Part shown: one piece after another, positions 9,087-18,188 of the stretch
Layout of the letters: the number at the start of each line of letters is the position of its first letter
Numbering within the stretch: position 1 is the stretch's first letter
Origin: Bacteroides ovatus
GTDB lineage: Bacteria; Bacteroidota; Bacteroidia; Bacteroidales; Bacteroidaceae
DNA: 64,000 nt
Reading direction: 5' to 3'
Assembly (NCBI RefSeq): GCF_001314995.1
Contig: NZ_CP012938.1
Location: forward strand, 1,674,001-1,738,000
Translations under genes and position numbers: made by a program
The notes under the pieces: model-generated
What the model was told of the DNA's origin: nothing
The model's database searches: none
What the model saw: the letters and a program-made list of their open reading frames with translations, nothing else

Positions 9087-10079
9087 TCAATTTATTAAGT
9101 TAACTTCCGGGTGGATATCAATGCCGAACTTCTCATGAACAGAGGCTCGGACTGCATCTGAAAGCGCAAGAATATCGCTACCTTTTGCTCCACCAAGATT
9201 CACTAACACCAGCGCTTGTTTATCATGTACGGCAGCCGGACCTAAGGCCTTACCTTTCCAGCCGCATTGGTCGATCATCCATCCTGCCGGAATTTTCACC
9301 CGATCTTCTGCCAGCTCATAGTAAGGTATCCGGGGATATTCCTGCTGCAGGGCTTCCAGTTTTTCTTTCGGCACAATGGGATTCATAAAGAAGCTGCCGG
9401 CATTTCCCATTACCTTCGGGTCGGGCAACTTGCTCTCACGAATATCAATTATCACTTTCCGTACAACAGAAAGCGTCAATGCCGGATATTTTTCAAGCTC
9501 CTGACGAATGGTTCCATAATCTAACGTATAATGTTCTTTTTTACTAAGTCGGAAACGGACATAGGTGACAAAAGCCGACTTGTTTTCCGGGCGTTTAAAG
9601 ATACTGTTGCGGTAGGTATATCCACACTCTTCCACCGAATAAACGCGTTCTTCAGCTTGAATGTTCACCGTTTCCACAGCTGTTATCAGATCTTTCACTT
9701 CAACGCCATAAGCTCCGATGTTCTGTACCGCGCTCGCTCCGACCTCACCGGGGATGAGCGACAGGTTCTCCGTTCCATACCATCCATGTTCTACGCAATA
9801 TGCAACGAAGTCATCCCATACTACTCCCGCTCCCACTCGTACCGACACAGAGTGTTCATCTTCCTCCGTCACTTCGATTCCTTCAATGCGGGAATGGAGT
9901 ATCAACCCGTCGTAATCTTTGGTAAACAGCAGGTTACTGCCGCCACCAATATGCAAAAAAGGTGTCACAATGGCACCTTGCACAATCAGCTTCTTCAGTT
10001 CTTCAACCGAAGAATATTCTAAAAAACGAGCGGCACTGACATCGATGCCGAATGTATTGTAGGGCAAAAGAGAATACAT
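9087..10079 (-). CDS. murB: UDP-N-acetylenolpyruvoylglucosamine reductase (MurB)
   Basis: A 330-residue type I MurB, the FAD enzyme that reduces UDP-GlcNAc-enolpyruvate to UDP-MurNAc in peptidoglycan synthesis. The FAD-binding region includes [19 protein letters not shown] and [20 protein letters not shown]. The active-site segment [11 protein letters not shown] holds the catalytic Ser, and the C-terminus has the conserved Glu in HPEVNLIN. The normal cytoplasmic enzyme, with all key residues visible. It is followed after 10 nt by the MBL hydrolase gene. Confidence 0.95.
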   Translation of the reverse strand: MYSLLPYNTFGIDVSAARFLEYSSVEELKKLIVQGAIVTPFLHIGGGSNLLFTKDYDGLILHSRIEGIEVTEEDEHSVSVRVGAGVVWDDFVAYCVEHGWYGTENLSLIPGEVGASAVQNIGAYGVEVKDLITAVETVNIQAEERVYSVEECGYTYRNSIFKRPENKSAFVTYVRFRLSKKEHYTLDYGTIRQELEKYPALTLSVVRKVIIDIRESKLPDPKVMGNAGSFFMNPIVPKEKLEALQQEYPRIPYYELAEDRVKIPAGWMIDQCGWKGKALGPAAVHDKQALVLVNLGGAKGSDILALSDAVRASVHEKFGIDIHPEVNLIN

Positions 10080-10126
10080 ATATTTTTAGTTATAAGTTAT
10101 ACTGTTATAGTGCGTCGTAACCTGTA

Positions 10127-10975
10127 TCAGATACTTGTATCTTCAAACTTATACAATTCCCATTCTCCGGCTTTCCGGCGGAAATAAAGGATATTGGAAA
10201 AACCATTTCCGATACCTTTCAACGCCAGGATTTTCGTGGGCGAATCATCGTCATTCCGCTGTCCGTAATTAATATTAGAAAGGCGGTCGACAGGAAGTAC
10301 CGGTTTGAAGGCAAACCACTGATTAAGATCGAGGGTTGTCTCCAAAATGGAGAAATCATCGTCCGGATCACTGGTTACAAAAGCCAACGGCTCCCGCACA
10401 CGCTGACTCTGAAAAAGACTATCCGTTGCAAAATGTCCGAAAAACTCAACAAAGTTTTCATTATCACTTTGTTCAATGGGCCGCAGGTTGATTGCCTCCA
10501 GTATCCATGCACCTTTGATACGTTCAAAATAGTATCTTTTCACCATTCGTGTTTTCACGAACATCCACTCTACCTGCACAGAAGTGAGGGAGGTATCTCC
10601 TACTAGATCCATGTCTTCTTCTCTATCAAACAGCAGTGTATAATAATGCTGCTTGGTAAACAAGTCGTCATGCTTCCAGTTGCGTTCCTCGATGTTTGAC
10701 TTCTTATCTCCATTGTAGTAGGGCAATGGAAATTTCACACGCTGACGCTGTAACACATCATCGGAAGCAAAATTGTAAATAAAATCATCGAAAGATTCAT
10801 CCGCCTGTATAGGCTGCGGATCTTCCGGCGATTTATCATGGTGGCTAGAATCGGCTATCTGCCGGACTGAATCCACCTCTTTAGTAATAGATGCGAAGGG
10901 GTCAATATTTGTTTTCTTGTTTCCACAAGAGCTCAATATACCGAGCAGTATGACCCCTGCAATTAGTTTTTTCAT
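10127..10975 (-). CDS. DUF4348 lipoprotein with an internal duplication
   Basis: A 282-residue lipoprotein: the signal peptide ends in the lipobox LSSC with Cys17, so it is likely anchored in the envelope. After a Ser/Asp/Lys-rich linker (residues ~30-60) come two related halves: FDDFIYNFASDDVLQRQRV followed by a PLPYYNGDK stretch, and FVEFFGHFATDSLFQSQRV followed by PLAFVTSDPDD. This is an internal repeat of ~110 residues, consistent with the DUF4348 family of Bacteroides exported proteins; function unknown. Its ATG overlaps the tdh stop codon by one base (TAATG), so it is cotranscribed with tdh. Confidence 0.8.
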   Translation of the reverse strand: MKKLIAGVILLGILSSCGNKKTNIDPFASITKEVDSVRQIADSSHHDKSPEDPQPIQADESFDDFIYNFASDDVLQRQRVKFPLPYYNGDKKSNIEERNWKHDDLFTKQHYYTLLFDREEDMDLVGDTSLTSVQVEWMFVKTRMVKRYYFERIKGAWILEAINLRPIEQSDNENFVEFFGHFATDSLFQSQRVREPLAFVTSDPDDDFSILETTLDLNQWFAFKPVLPVDRLSNINYGQRNDDDSPTKILALKGIGNGFSNILYFRRKAGEWELYKFEDTSI

Positions 10976-11928
10976 TATTTCAGTTTCTCTCTTAACTTTT
11001 CAAGCATATCCACCGTCATGCTTTCCAAATTGTAGGCCGGCTTCCATCCCCACTCTTCACGAGCACAGGTATCATCCAGACTATCGGGCCAGCTATCGGC
11101 TATGCGCTGCTTCAAAGGATCTATATCATAAATCATCTCAAACTGCGGCACATGCTTCTTGATAGCTTGATATATCGTTTCCGGATCGAAACTCATGGAA
11201 GCGATATTGAAAGCATTGCGGTGTATCAATCTTGCCGGATCGGCTTCCATCAGTGTGATTGCTGCATTCAGCGCATCCGGCATGTACATCATATCCATTA
11301 AAGTGCCTTGCTTAATGGGGCACACAAACTTTTCTCCTTTCACTGCCGAGTAGTAAATATCGACAGCATAATCGGTCGTACCTCCTCCCGGAGGGGTCAC
11401 ATTCGAAATAATGCCCGGAAAACGGACAGCACGGGTATCGACACCGTATTTATTAAAATAGTAATCACTCAATAACTCTGTCGTTACTTTAGTGACTCCA
11501 TACATGGTACGGGGACGTTGAATGGTGTCCTGCGGTGTTTTCGTGTGAGGCGTACTAGCGCCAAACGAACCGATTGAACTCGGAGTAAACACTGCGCACC
11601 CTTGTTCACGTGCCACTTCCAGCACATTCCACAATCCATCGATGCCTATTTTCCAGGCCAGCTTGGGTTTCGACTCGGCAACTACGGACAACAGAGCAGC
11701 CAAATTATAAATCGTATCGATGTGATACTCTTTTACTACAGATGTGATCGCTTCTCCGTCCGTTACATCAGCAATAGCCGACGGTCCGGACTCCTTTAAT
11801 TCCCCTTTAGGTTCTGCACCCGGAATATAACCTGCTACTACATTTGCATTTCCGTAACGTTTCCGTAGCTCCATCGTCAGCTCCGACCCTATCTGTCCGG
11901 TAGCTCCAATAATCAAAATGTGTTCCAT
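10975..11928 (-). CDS. L-threonine 3-dehydrogenase, short-chain (SDR/epimerase-like) type
   Basis: A 317-residue NAD-dependent epimerase/dehydratase-family protein. The NAD motif GATGQIG is at residues 8-14 and the catalytic Tyr143-x3-Lys147 lies in RTMYGVTKV. The GGGTTDYAVDIYYSAV segment and the PDALNAAI region are typical of the SDR-type threonine dehydrogenases that oxidise threonine to 2-amino-3-ketobutyrate. The strongest support is position: kbl, encoding the next enzyme, is transcribed divergently from a shared 136-nt region. Other UDP-sugar epimerase roles are less likely. Confidence 0.85.
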   Translation of the reverse strand: MEHILIIGATGQIGSELTMELRKRYGNANVVAGYIPGAEPKGELKESGPSAIADVTDGEAITSVVKEYHIDTIYNLAALLSVVAESKPKLAWKIGIDGLWNVLEVAREQGCAVFTPSSIGSFGASTPHTKTPQDTIQRPRTMYGVTKVTTELLSDYYFNKYGVDTRAVRFPGIISNVTPPGGGTTDYAVDIYYSAVKGEKFVCPIKQGTLMDMMYMPDALNAAITLMEADPARLIHRNAFNIASMSFDPETIYQAIKKHVPQFEMIYDIDPLKQRIADSWPDSLDDTCAREEWGWKPAYNLESMTVDMLEKLREKLK

Positions 11929-12064
11929 TTTTTCTTCTGACTTAGAATATCAAGCTTAAATAGTGCGCAAAGTAAGCACTTTTTTTTCAGATTTTAATCA
12001 AAAAGACATTGTTATTCCAAGAAAAATTGTGTCCTTTGCAATATAACTTAATCACCCAAACACT

Positions 12065-13258
12065 ATGTACGGTAAAATGCAAGAATATCTCCGCCAAACA
12101 TTGGCTGAAATTAAGGAAGCCGGACTTTATAAAGAAGAACGACTGATTGAAAGTGCGCAGCAAGCTGCCATCACTGTAAAAGGTAAGGAAGTATTAAACT
12201 TCTGCGCAAACAACTATCTAGGATTGTCCAATCATCCCCGATTAATCAAGGCTTCGCAGGAAATGATGAACAACCGTGGATACGGAATGTCATCCGTCCG
12301 TTTCATTTGTGGAACACAAGATATACACAAAGAACTGGAAGCTGCCGTCTCGGACTATTTCCAGACTGAAGACACGATTCTGTATGCTGCCTGCTTTGAC
12401 GCTAACGGCGGTGTATTCGAACCGCTTTTCTCTGAAGAGGATGCCATTATCTCGGACTCGCTAAACCATGCTTCTATCATTGACGGGGTACGTCTTTGCA
12501 AAGCAAAACGTTACCGTTATGCCAATGCTGACATGAAAGACTTGGAAAGATGTCTGCAAGAAGCGCAGGCACAACGTTTCCGTATTGTTGTTACGGACGG
12601 TGTGTTCTCAATGGATGGCAACGTAGCTCCGATGGATCAGATTTGTGATCTTGCCGAGAAATACGATGCGTTGGTAATGGTGGATGAATCCCACTCTGCC
12701 GGTGTGGTAGGTGCCACTGGTCATGGCGTAAGCGAGTTGTATAAGACTCACGGACGTGTAGATATTTATACCGGAACGTTGGGTAAGGCTTTCGGCGGTG
12801 CACTGGGAGGATTTACCACCGGTCGTAAAGAGATTATCGATTTGCTCCGTCAACGTAGTCGCCCGTATTTGTTCTCCAACTCATTGGCTCCGGGTATCAT
12901 CGGTGCAAGTCTTGAAGTTTTCAAGATGCTGAAAGAGAGCAATGCACTGCATGACAAGTTGGTTGAAAATGTAAACTACTTCCGCGATAAGATGACGGCT
13001 GCCGGATTTGATATTAAACCGACACAAAGTGCTATCTGTGCTGTTATGCTGTATGATGCGAAGTTATCCCAGATTTACGCTGCACGCATGCAGGAAGAAG
13101 GAATCTATGTGACAGGTTTCTACTATCCGGTAGTGCCGAAAGATCAGGCCCGCATCCGTGTACAGATTTCTGCAGGACACGAAAAAGCACATCTTGACAA
13201 GTGTATCGCTGCCTTTATCAAGGTAGGTAAAGAGCTCAACGTATTGAAAGCGGAATAA
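12065..13258 (+). CDS. kbl: Glycine C-acetyltransferase (2-amino-3-ketobutyrate CoA ligase)
   Basis: A 397-residue PLP enzyme of the alpha-oxoamine synthase family. It cleaves 2-amino-3-ketobutyrate with CoA to glycine and acetyl-CoA, completing threonine breakdown. The PLP Lys is Lys241 in TGTLGKAFGGALGG; other family motifs are FCANNYLGLSNHPRL, VDESHSAGVVG and RPYLFSNSLAP. Full length. It is divergent from tdh, and a -7-like box (tgtCCTTTG, ending at 12038) lies upstream. A small hairpin (gcaagg / ccttgc at 13265-13279) follows the gene. Confidence 0.93.
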   Translation: MYGKMQEYLRQTLAEIKEAGLYKEERLIESAQQAAITVKGKEVLNFCANNYLGLSNHPRLIKASQEMMNNRGYGMSSVRFICGTQDIHKELEAAVSDYFQTEDTILYAACFDANGGVFEPLFSEEDAIISDSLNHASIIDGVRLCKAKRYRYANADMKDLERCLQEAQAQRFRIVVTDGVFSMDGNVAPMDQICDLAEKYDALVMVDESHSAGVVGATGHGVSELYKTHGRVDIYTGTLGKAFGGALGGFTTGRKEIIDLLRQRSRPYLFSNSLAPGIIGASLEVFKMLKESNALHDKLVENVNYFRDKMTAAGFDIKPTQSAICAVMLYDAKLSQIYAARMQEEGIYVTGFYYPVVPKDQARIRVQISAGHEKAHLDKCIAAFIKVGKELNVLKAE

Positions 13259-13290
13259 CTCCGAAGCAAGGTTTCCTTGCGGAATCTATA

Positions 13291-13416
13291 TTTTAGGCGC
13301 AGATTACACGGATTACACGGATCACACAGATTTCACGTATCTTACACAGTTGCTTTATAACAAGCTTCATTCTAGAAAACGTATAATACGTGAAATCTAT
13401 GTAATCTGCGCCTAAA
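13291..13416. repeat. Long interrupted inverted repeat after kbl
   Basis: Outer arms ttttaggcgcagattac (13291-13307) and gtaatctgcgcctaaa (13401-13416) are complementary, and inner arms agatttcacgtat (13328-13340) and atacgtgaaatct (13386-13398) are exact complements. The left side also holds short tandem copies of 'gattacacg'. It would give a stem of ~55 nt per side with internal bulges. This lies between kbl and the DUF2721 gene and resembles the repeat near 4.8 kb in style but not in sequence. Confidence 0.8.
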
Positions 13417-13469
13417 TTCTCTTTTATAAAATGAATTTTGAACCGCTACTTGACTATAAAAAATAAATT

Positions 13470-13877
13470 ATGGAAGAACTGACCCTCACTACTCCTGCCC
13501 TACTTTTCTCGGCAGTTTCATTGATTTTATTGGCTTACACCAACCGTTTCTTATCGTATGCCCAACTTGTGCGCCAACTGCGTGACCGCTACGTGGAGAA
13601 CCCTTCGGATATCACTGAAGCTCAAATCGAGAACTTACGGAAACGGTTGAACCTGACCCGTACAATGCAAGGACTGGGTATTGCAAGTCTTTTTCTCTGC
13701 GTAGTCAGTATGTTTCTTATTTATATCGGACTGCAATTATTTTCTGCTTACGTATTCGGACTGGCACTGATTCTGTTGATAGCCTCTCTAGGCGTATCTT
13801 TCCGCGAAATACAGATTTCCACCCGTTCATTGGAGATTTACTTGGGAACGATGGAGAAAGGGAAAAACCAAAAATAA
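13470..13877 (+). CDS. DUF2721 family small membrane protein
   Basis: A 135-residue protein with three hydrophobic segments (about residues 8-27, 70-92 and 94-113) and a charged amphipathic stretch between the first two (QLRDRYVENPSDITEAQIEN). The pattern LLFSAVSLILLAYTNRF, then LRKRLNLTRTMQG and FREIQISTRSLEIYL, fits the DUF2721 family of inner-membrane proteins of unknown function. It stands alone between the kbl repeat and the convergent histidine kinase gene, 31 nt away. Confidence 0.8.
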   Translation: MEELTLTTPALLFSAVSLILLAYTNRFLSYAQLVRQLRDRYVENPSDITEAQIENLRKRLNLTRTMQGLGIASLFLCVVSMFLIYIGLQLFSAYVFGLALILLIASLGVSFREIQISTRSLEIYLGTMEKGKNQK

Positions 13878-13908
13878 CACGGTTGACAATCCCTCCTATT
13901 AAGTTTTA

Positions 13909-16173
13909 TCAAGACACTACCCGGCAAGGAAGGATGACCGTAAAGCGACTTCCCTTGCCTACTTCGGATTTGAGATCAATCCTTCCACCCAGTTTTTCTA
14001 TAATTACCTGACAAATAGAAAGCCCCAATCCTGCTCCCTGTGAGAATTCGTTCTGTTTGTAGAAACGGCTGAAAATCATCCGTTGTTCTTCGCGTGGAAT
14101 ACCTCTCCCAGTATCTTCTACATAAATCCGCACATGCCCCTCATCCGGCAGATAAATATACCCTAATTTGATATATCCGATTTCCGTAAATTTACTGGCG
14201 TTATTCAAGAAGTTTGTTAGAACTTGTATCAAACGCTCTCTATCCACATTAATTTCCAAAGGTATATTATCCACTTCTTTCAGGAATTCCAGACGTGGAG
14301 CAATCAAGACCTGGTGAGTCATATAAATGTCATCAATCAGCTCTCTCACCCTACATTTCTTAAACGAGAAAGACATATAGCCTGATTCGATACGAGAAAG
14401 CTCCAGAATATCGTTAATCAATTTGAGCAGCAACTCGCTGTTCTTATTAATAGTGCCGATGTATTCTTCGCGTTCTACGGAACTCAATCCATCTTCCAAT
14501 GCCAGAATATTGGCAAAGCCAACAATCGAATTAAGTGGAGTACGTATCTCATGGCTCATATTTGCCAAGAATGATTGTTTCAATTCCGCCTTTTCAGCGA
14601 GTAAGCGTGCAGCTTCCAGTTCCTCCTCACGATCTTTTATATCTTGTATGTTGAGCAGCAAACCTGCTGTTTTATATTCACCACCCGAAAGCTGTTTAGT
14701 AGTATAACGAAACTCCCACCACTGATAGCCTTTACCGTCGAAGTTACAAAGCTCCTGCACAATTTTTTTATGAGCACTTTTCAGATTTCGCCAGTTGAAC
14801 TTCACTCCCTCCCAATGATCGGGATGAATAAAGCTCATGAATTCCTTAAACGAAAGTTGTCTAGGATTTAGCCCTTGCGACGCCCAGAATGCATCCTCAA
14901 AAACAAAACAACCCTTATCCAATCTCCAAGCATACGTCATTCCACCCTCAATGGCTAATGACAATGTTTCTTTTTCATCAGCCAATGCTATAAGAGCCTG
15001 TTTTTTCCTCATCTGTTCCCGAAGATATAGCCACCAAAGAGAAGCAAAAAGTAAAATCAGGAAAAGAACAAATGAAGCGACTAAGGCTCCCCACAAAAAC
15101 GGATATTCATCTCTGAACGGAATATTGATAATACGATAGTTAGCAGGAATACTTTCCTTACTCAAACCAATTTGCGTCATTGTATTCCAGTCTACGACAT
15201 ACTCTTTCCGGCTTTCAACAATGGGTATATCCGAGGGACTTGCGCCATGCAATATGCGAACGGCAGTTTTCACCTCTTCTTCTACCTGAATAGGCAGCGA
15301 AGTGATGTATCCACCCAACAACTTCTCACCAAACCCAAAGGCTTCATTAATAGCTGTCAGACTAGGACTACCACAGATACTCCCAATATTAATAGTGGTG
15401 TAATCACGTTTCAACTGGATATAACATTGATCGCGGTAACTCCTGTTTAAAACCCACATAAAAGTAGCATCCGAATGATTTCTGGCATTACGCAAAGGAA
15501 TAGCCATGAAACGGGTATAACCTTCTTCCTGTGCCAAACGTATCTGTTCTTCAGGAGAAAGTTCGGGATTATCTATGAATCCGGTCACTTTATGTCCTTT
15601 AAACTGTTCCTTTGCATCTCTTCTGATTTGTCTGTCGATATAGGTAGTATCGAGCATGGTAAACAAACGAACGTGCTCACCGAAAAGCTCTTTTGCCACA
15701 CTGATATTCTCATTAAAGGCTATCTTGTCATGGAAGCCTGTCACGTTGGGATGATGTTTCAGTAATCCCCAATTCGGATAATTGACACCACCAAAAACCA
15801 CAGGCACTTCTTTCGCCAACTGAATTCCGCATTTCATCAATGAATAAGTAGCCTGGTCTTCATTCACCAGAATCACTTCCGGCCGCCAGTCTTTCGATAC
15901 GGAATCAACCAGAAAGCGCATCCGCTCAAGTTCCGGCTCTTCCCAGTAGGATTCACAGTCTAAATAAACGGTACGAATATCAGCATCAATTTTCTCTTTT
16001 TCAAATTGCTCCGCTATCATCCGGTTAAATTCCGGATAAGCCGCATAAGTCTCCTCATAAGAGTGGACAACTAAGATACGTCGTTCCTCTTTTTGAGAAC
16101 AACTACTCACCCCTAAAAGGAGCAATAAAGATAAAAGGAGCAATCTTATAATTCCTCTGTTCAAACCATTCAT
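13909..16173 (-). CDS. Membrane sensor histidine kinase with periplasmic-binding-protein-like input domain
   Basis: A 754-residue kinase. The N-terminus is a hydrophobic signal with a lipobox-like GVSSC (Cys25). Residues ~30-330 resemble ABC_sub_bind-type periplasmic binding proteins (RILVVHSYEETYAAYPEFN at the start, VPVVFGGVNYPNWG, and GGYITSLPIQVEEEVKTAV). One transmembrane helix follows at ~359-383, then a PAS-like domain (~400-515), then HisKA with the phospho-acceptor His541 in LANMSHEIRTPLNSIVGFAN. The ATPase domain has N-box NFLNNASKF, DTGRGIP and GAGLGLSICQ. There is no receiver domain and no adjacent response regulator, so the partner is unknown. It probably senses a small ligand in the periplasm. 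Confidence 0.88.
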   Translation of the reverse strand: MNGLNRGIIRLLLLSLLLLLGVSSCSQKEERRILVVHSYEETYAAYPEFNRMIAEQFEKEKIDADIRTVYLDCESYWEEPELERMRFLVDSVSKDWRPEVILVNEDQATYSLMKCGIQLAKEVPVVFGGVNYPNWGLLKHHPNVTGFHDKIAFNENISVAKELFGEHVRLFTMLDTTYIDRQIRRDAKEQFKGHKVTGFIDNPELSPEEQIRLAQEEGYTRFMAIPLRNARNHSDATFMWVLNRSYRDQCYIQLKRDYTTINIGSICGSPSLTAINEAFGFGEKLLGGYITSLPIQVEEEVKTAVRILHGASPSDIPIVESRKEYVVDWNTMTQIGLSKESIPANYRIINIPFRDEYPFLWGALVASFVLFLILLFASLWWLYLREQMRKKQALIALADEKETLSLAIEGGMTYAWRLDKGCFVFEDAFWASQGLNPRQLSFKEFMSFIHPDHWEGVKFNWRNLKSAHKKIVQELCNFDGKGYQWWEFRYTTKQLSGGEYKTAGLLLNIQDIKDREEELEAARLLAEKAELKQSFLANMSHEIRTPLNSIVGFANILALEDGLSSVEREEYIGTINKNSELLLKLINDILELSRIESGYMSFSFKKCRVRELIDDIYMTHQVLIAPRLEFLKEVDNIPLEINVDRERLIQVLTNFLNNASKFTEIGYIKLGYIYLPDEGHVRIYVEDTGRGIPREEQRMIFSRFYKQNEFSQGAGLGLSICQVIIEKLGGRIDLKSEVGKGSRFTVILPCRVVS

Positions 16174-16249
16174 TTATAATAACTGGGATTAATTTCTCTC
16201 CGACTCGTAACACAAAGGTAGTTTATTTTCGAACATAAGCCAAATAAGT

Positions 16250-16292
16250 GAAAAAAAAGAAGCTACCTGAACAGGAATTCAGGCAGCTTCTA
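16250..16292 (-). terminator. Terminator downstream of ferritin
   Basis: Stem gaagctacctgaa / ttcaggcagcttc with a short loop; on the minus strand it is followed by eight T residues, so it ends the ferritin transcript before the histidine kinase gene. Confidence 0.85.
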
Positions 16293-16328
16293 TAATATAT
16301 TAAAGAACTATTTTTCAGAGTAACATCA

Positions 16329-16808
16329 TTAACGCTGTCCCAATTGTGAGTCTACAAAGAAAATTCCGGTATCACCAGCTTTCTTGATCTTGTCAACAAT
16401 GCCTTGTGCTGTAGCTTCTTCTTCTACTTGTTCGCGAACAAATCCCCACAAGAAATCCTGTGTTGCTTTATCCTTTTCAGCAGCAGCTACGTCTACCAGC
16501 TTGTCTACCAATTGAGAAACATGACATTCATGTTTGTATACGTGTTCGAATACCTCCAGAGGAGTACCCCATCCGTTAGGAACAACATCTATTTTATCTA
16601 CTTTAGCAGTTCCTCCACGTTTGATGATATAATCTGCCATTGCATAAGCGTGTCCCATTTCTTCCTGGGATTGCTTTTTCATCCAATGAGCAAAACCGCT
16701 GAAACCTTCTTTCTCAAAATAGAAAGACATTGCTAGATACAGGTTAGCAGACCACATTTCAGCAGTAATCTGTTCGTTAATTGCATTCTGTAATTTTTCT
16801 GAAATCAT
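16329..16808 (-). CDS. ftnA: Non-heme ferritin
   Basis: A 159-residue ferritin when started at the ATG at 16808 (MISEKLQNAINEQITAEMWS). The longer frame from 16856 adds 16 residues unlike any ferritin and crosses the likely leader. Ferroxidase ligands are visible: Glu in QITAEMWSANLY, the E-x-x-H pair in SQEEMGHAYAMADYI, and Glu in VREQVEEEATAQGI. The enzyme oxidises and stores iron as a 24-mer in the cytoplasm. A -7 box TATTTTTG (16859-16866, minus strand) lies upstream. Ends with a clear terminator at 16250-16292. Confidence 0.95.
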   Translation of the reverse strand: MISEKLQNAINEQITAEMWSANLYLAMSFYFEKEGFSGFAHWMKKQSQEEMGHAYAMADYIIKRGGTAKVDKIDVVPNGWGTPLEVFEHVYKHECHVSQLVDKLVDVAAAEKDKATQDFLWGFVREQVEEEATAQGIVDKIKKAGDTGIFFVDSQLGQR

Positions 16809-16949
16809 AATCGTATTTTTTATTAAGTTGTTAATGTAGTTTCTTTTTGAACTCATTACAAAAATAACAAGCTTTCAGTTAAAATTGTTCCATGCACCCT
16901 ATATTTTTAAACTACATTCACATTTTGATTGTAGCGGTTCATTTTTTAC

Positions 16950-18110
16950 TTACACCAGTTCGTCGGAAGTATATCCTTTCGGCAGTTCACGACAGTTGTA
17001 TCCGGAAGCCATTATTTCACCATAAGCACCAGCAGAGCGAAGGGCTATCAAGTCACCACGCTTCACTTTGTTCAGGTCAATTGCTTTTCCGAAAACATCC
17101 GACGATTCACAGATCGGTCCTACTACATCGTATGCCTCCAATGGTTCTTCGGAAGTAATATTTTCCATTTTATGGAATGCCTGATACAGAGCCGGACGGA
17201 TAAGATCGGTCATACCTGCATCCAGGATGGCAAATTTCTTCCGTGTGCCTTGTTTTACATACAAAACCTTAGAGATTAAGGAACCGCACTGTCCTACAAC
17301 TGCACGTCCCAATTCAAAATGCAAGGTCTGATAAGGACGCAATTTCAATTGTCCGGCATAGGTAGCAAAGTAATCCTTGAAGTTCGGAATAGCCTGACGG
17401 TTGGGATGTCCGTAGTCAATTCCCAAACCACCTCCTACATTAATATGTTCTACCAGAATTCTGCGAGCTTCCAATTTATCCTGTAATTCATTGACACGAT
17501 TACAGAGAGCTACAAAATCGCTCATATCCAGAATCTGTGAACCGATGTGGAAGTGAAGCCCGATAAACTTTACGTTTTTCATCTCCTGCGCCACATCTAT
17601 CACCTTGTCCATATCCTGCATGCTGATACCGAATTTGTTTTCCGCCAAACCTGTAGTGATATTTGCGTGAGTATGTGCGCCTACATCCGGATTGATACGA
17701 AAAGCAACATTAGCCACCTTATTTTGAGCAGCGGCCAATTCATTGATTACTTCCAGTTCGGGAATAGACTCTACATTGAAACAGAAGATGCCGTACTCCA
17801 GCCCGAGATTGATTTCCCAGTCTGCTTTACCTACTCCTGCAAAAACAACTTTATTGGCCGGAAATCCTGCACGGATAGCGGCACGAATTTCTCCACCGCT
17901 CACACAGTCGGCTCCCATTCCGCTCTCACGGATGATGGTAAGTACTTTCGGGTTGGCATTTGCTTTGACAGCGTAATGCACTGAATAATTAGGATATTTG
18001 GCAACCTCATGGTTAATAGCCGACAATGTATCGCGCAGCACTTTGGTATCGTAATAATAGAAAGGCGTCTGCAAAGTGCGGAATTTATCGATTGGAAATA
18101 TTCCCTTCAT
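16950..18110 (-). CDS. lysA: Diaminopimelate decarboxylase
   Basis: A 386-residue PLP enzyme of the alanine-racemase-fold decarboxylases that makes L-lysine from meso-diaminopimelate. The PLP Lys is Lys49 in HYAVKANANPKVL; other motifs are GLHFHIGSQILD, EHINVGGGLGIDYG, ELGRAVVGQCG and the substrate-binding GPICESSDVFGKA with the active-site Cys. It is downstream of lysC but separated from it by a terminator hairpin (18136-18175), so some independent expression is likely. Confidence 0.94.
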   Translation of the reverse strand: MKGIFPIDKFRTLQTPFYYYDTKVLRDTLSAINHEVAKYPNYSVHYAVKANANPKVLTIIRESGMGADCVSGGEIRAAIRAGFPANKVVFAGVGKADWEINLGLEYGIFCFNVESIPELEVINELAAAQNKVANVAFRINPDVGAHTHANITTGLAENKFGISMQDMDKVIDVAQEMKNVKFIGLHFHIGSQILDMSDFVALCNRVNELQDKLEARRILVEHINVGGGLGIDYGHPNRQAIPNFKDYFATYAGQLKLRPYQTLHFELGRAVVGQCGSLISKVLYVKQGTRKKFAILDAGMTDLIRPALYQAFHKMENITSEEPLEAYDVVGPICESSDVFGKAIDLNKVKRGDLIALRSAGAYGEIMASGYNCRELPKGYTSDELV

Positions 18111-18135
18111 AATTCGAAAAACTTGTTTAGTTGGT

Positions 18136-18175
18136 TAAAAAAGAGCGCTTTTATCAGTTCGGTAAAAGCGCTCGT
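18136..18175 (-). terminator. Terminator between lysC and lysA
   Basis: Perfect 11-bp stem gagcgctttta / taaaagcgctc at 18143-18173; on the minus strand the stem is followed by TTTTTTAA. It ends or attenuates the lysC transcript before lysA. Confidence 0.85.
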
Positions 18176-18188
18176 ATTATTTGTGGAA

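Noticed and set aside
16809..16856. Longer N-terminus for ferritin
   Set aside because: The extra 16 residues are unlike ferritins and sit over the leader just after the -7 box; the start at 16808 gives the standard length.
18136..18175. Lysine riboswitch before lysA
   Set aside because: The 78-nt gap is too short and contains only a simple terminator hairpin without L-box landmarks.
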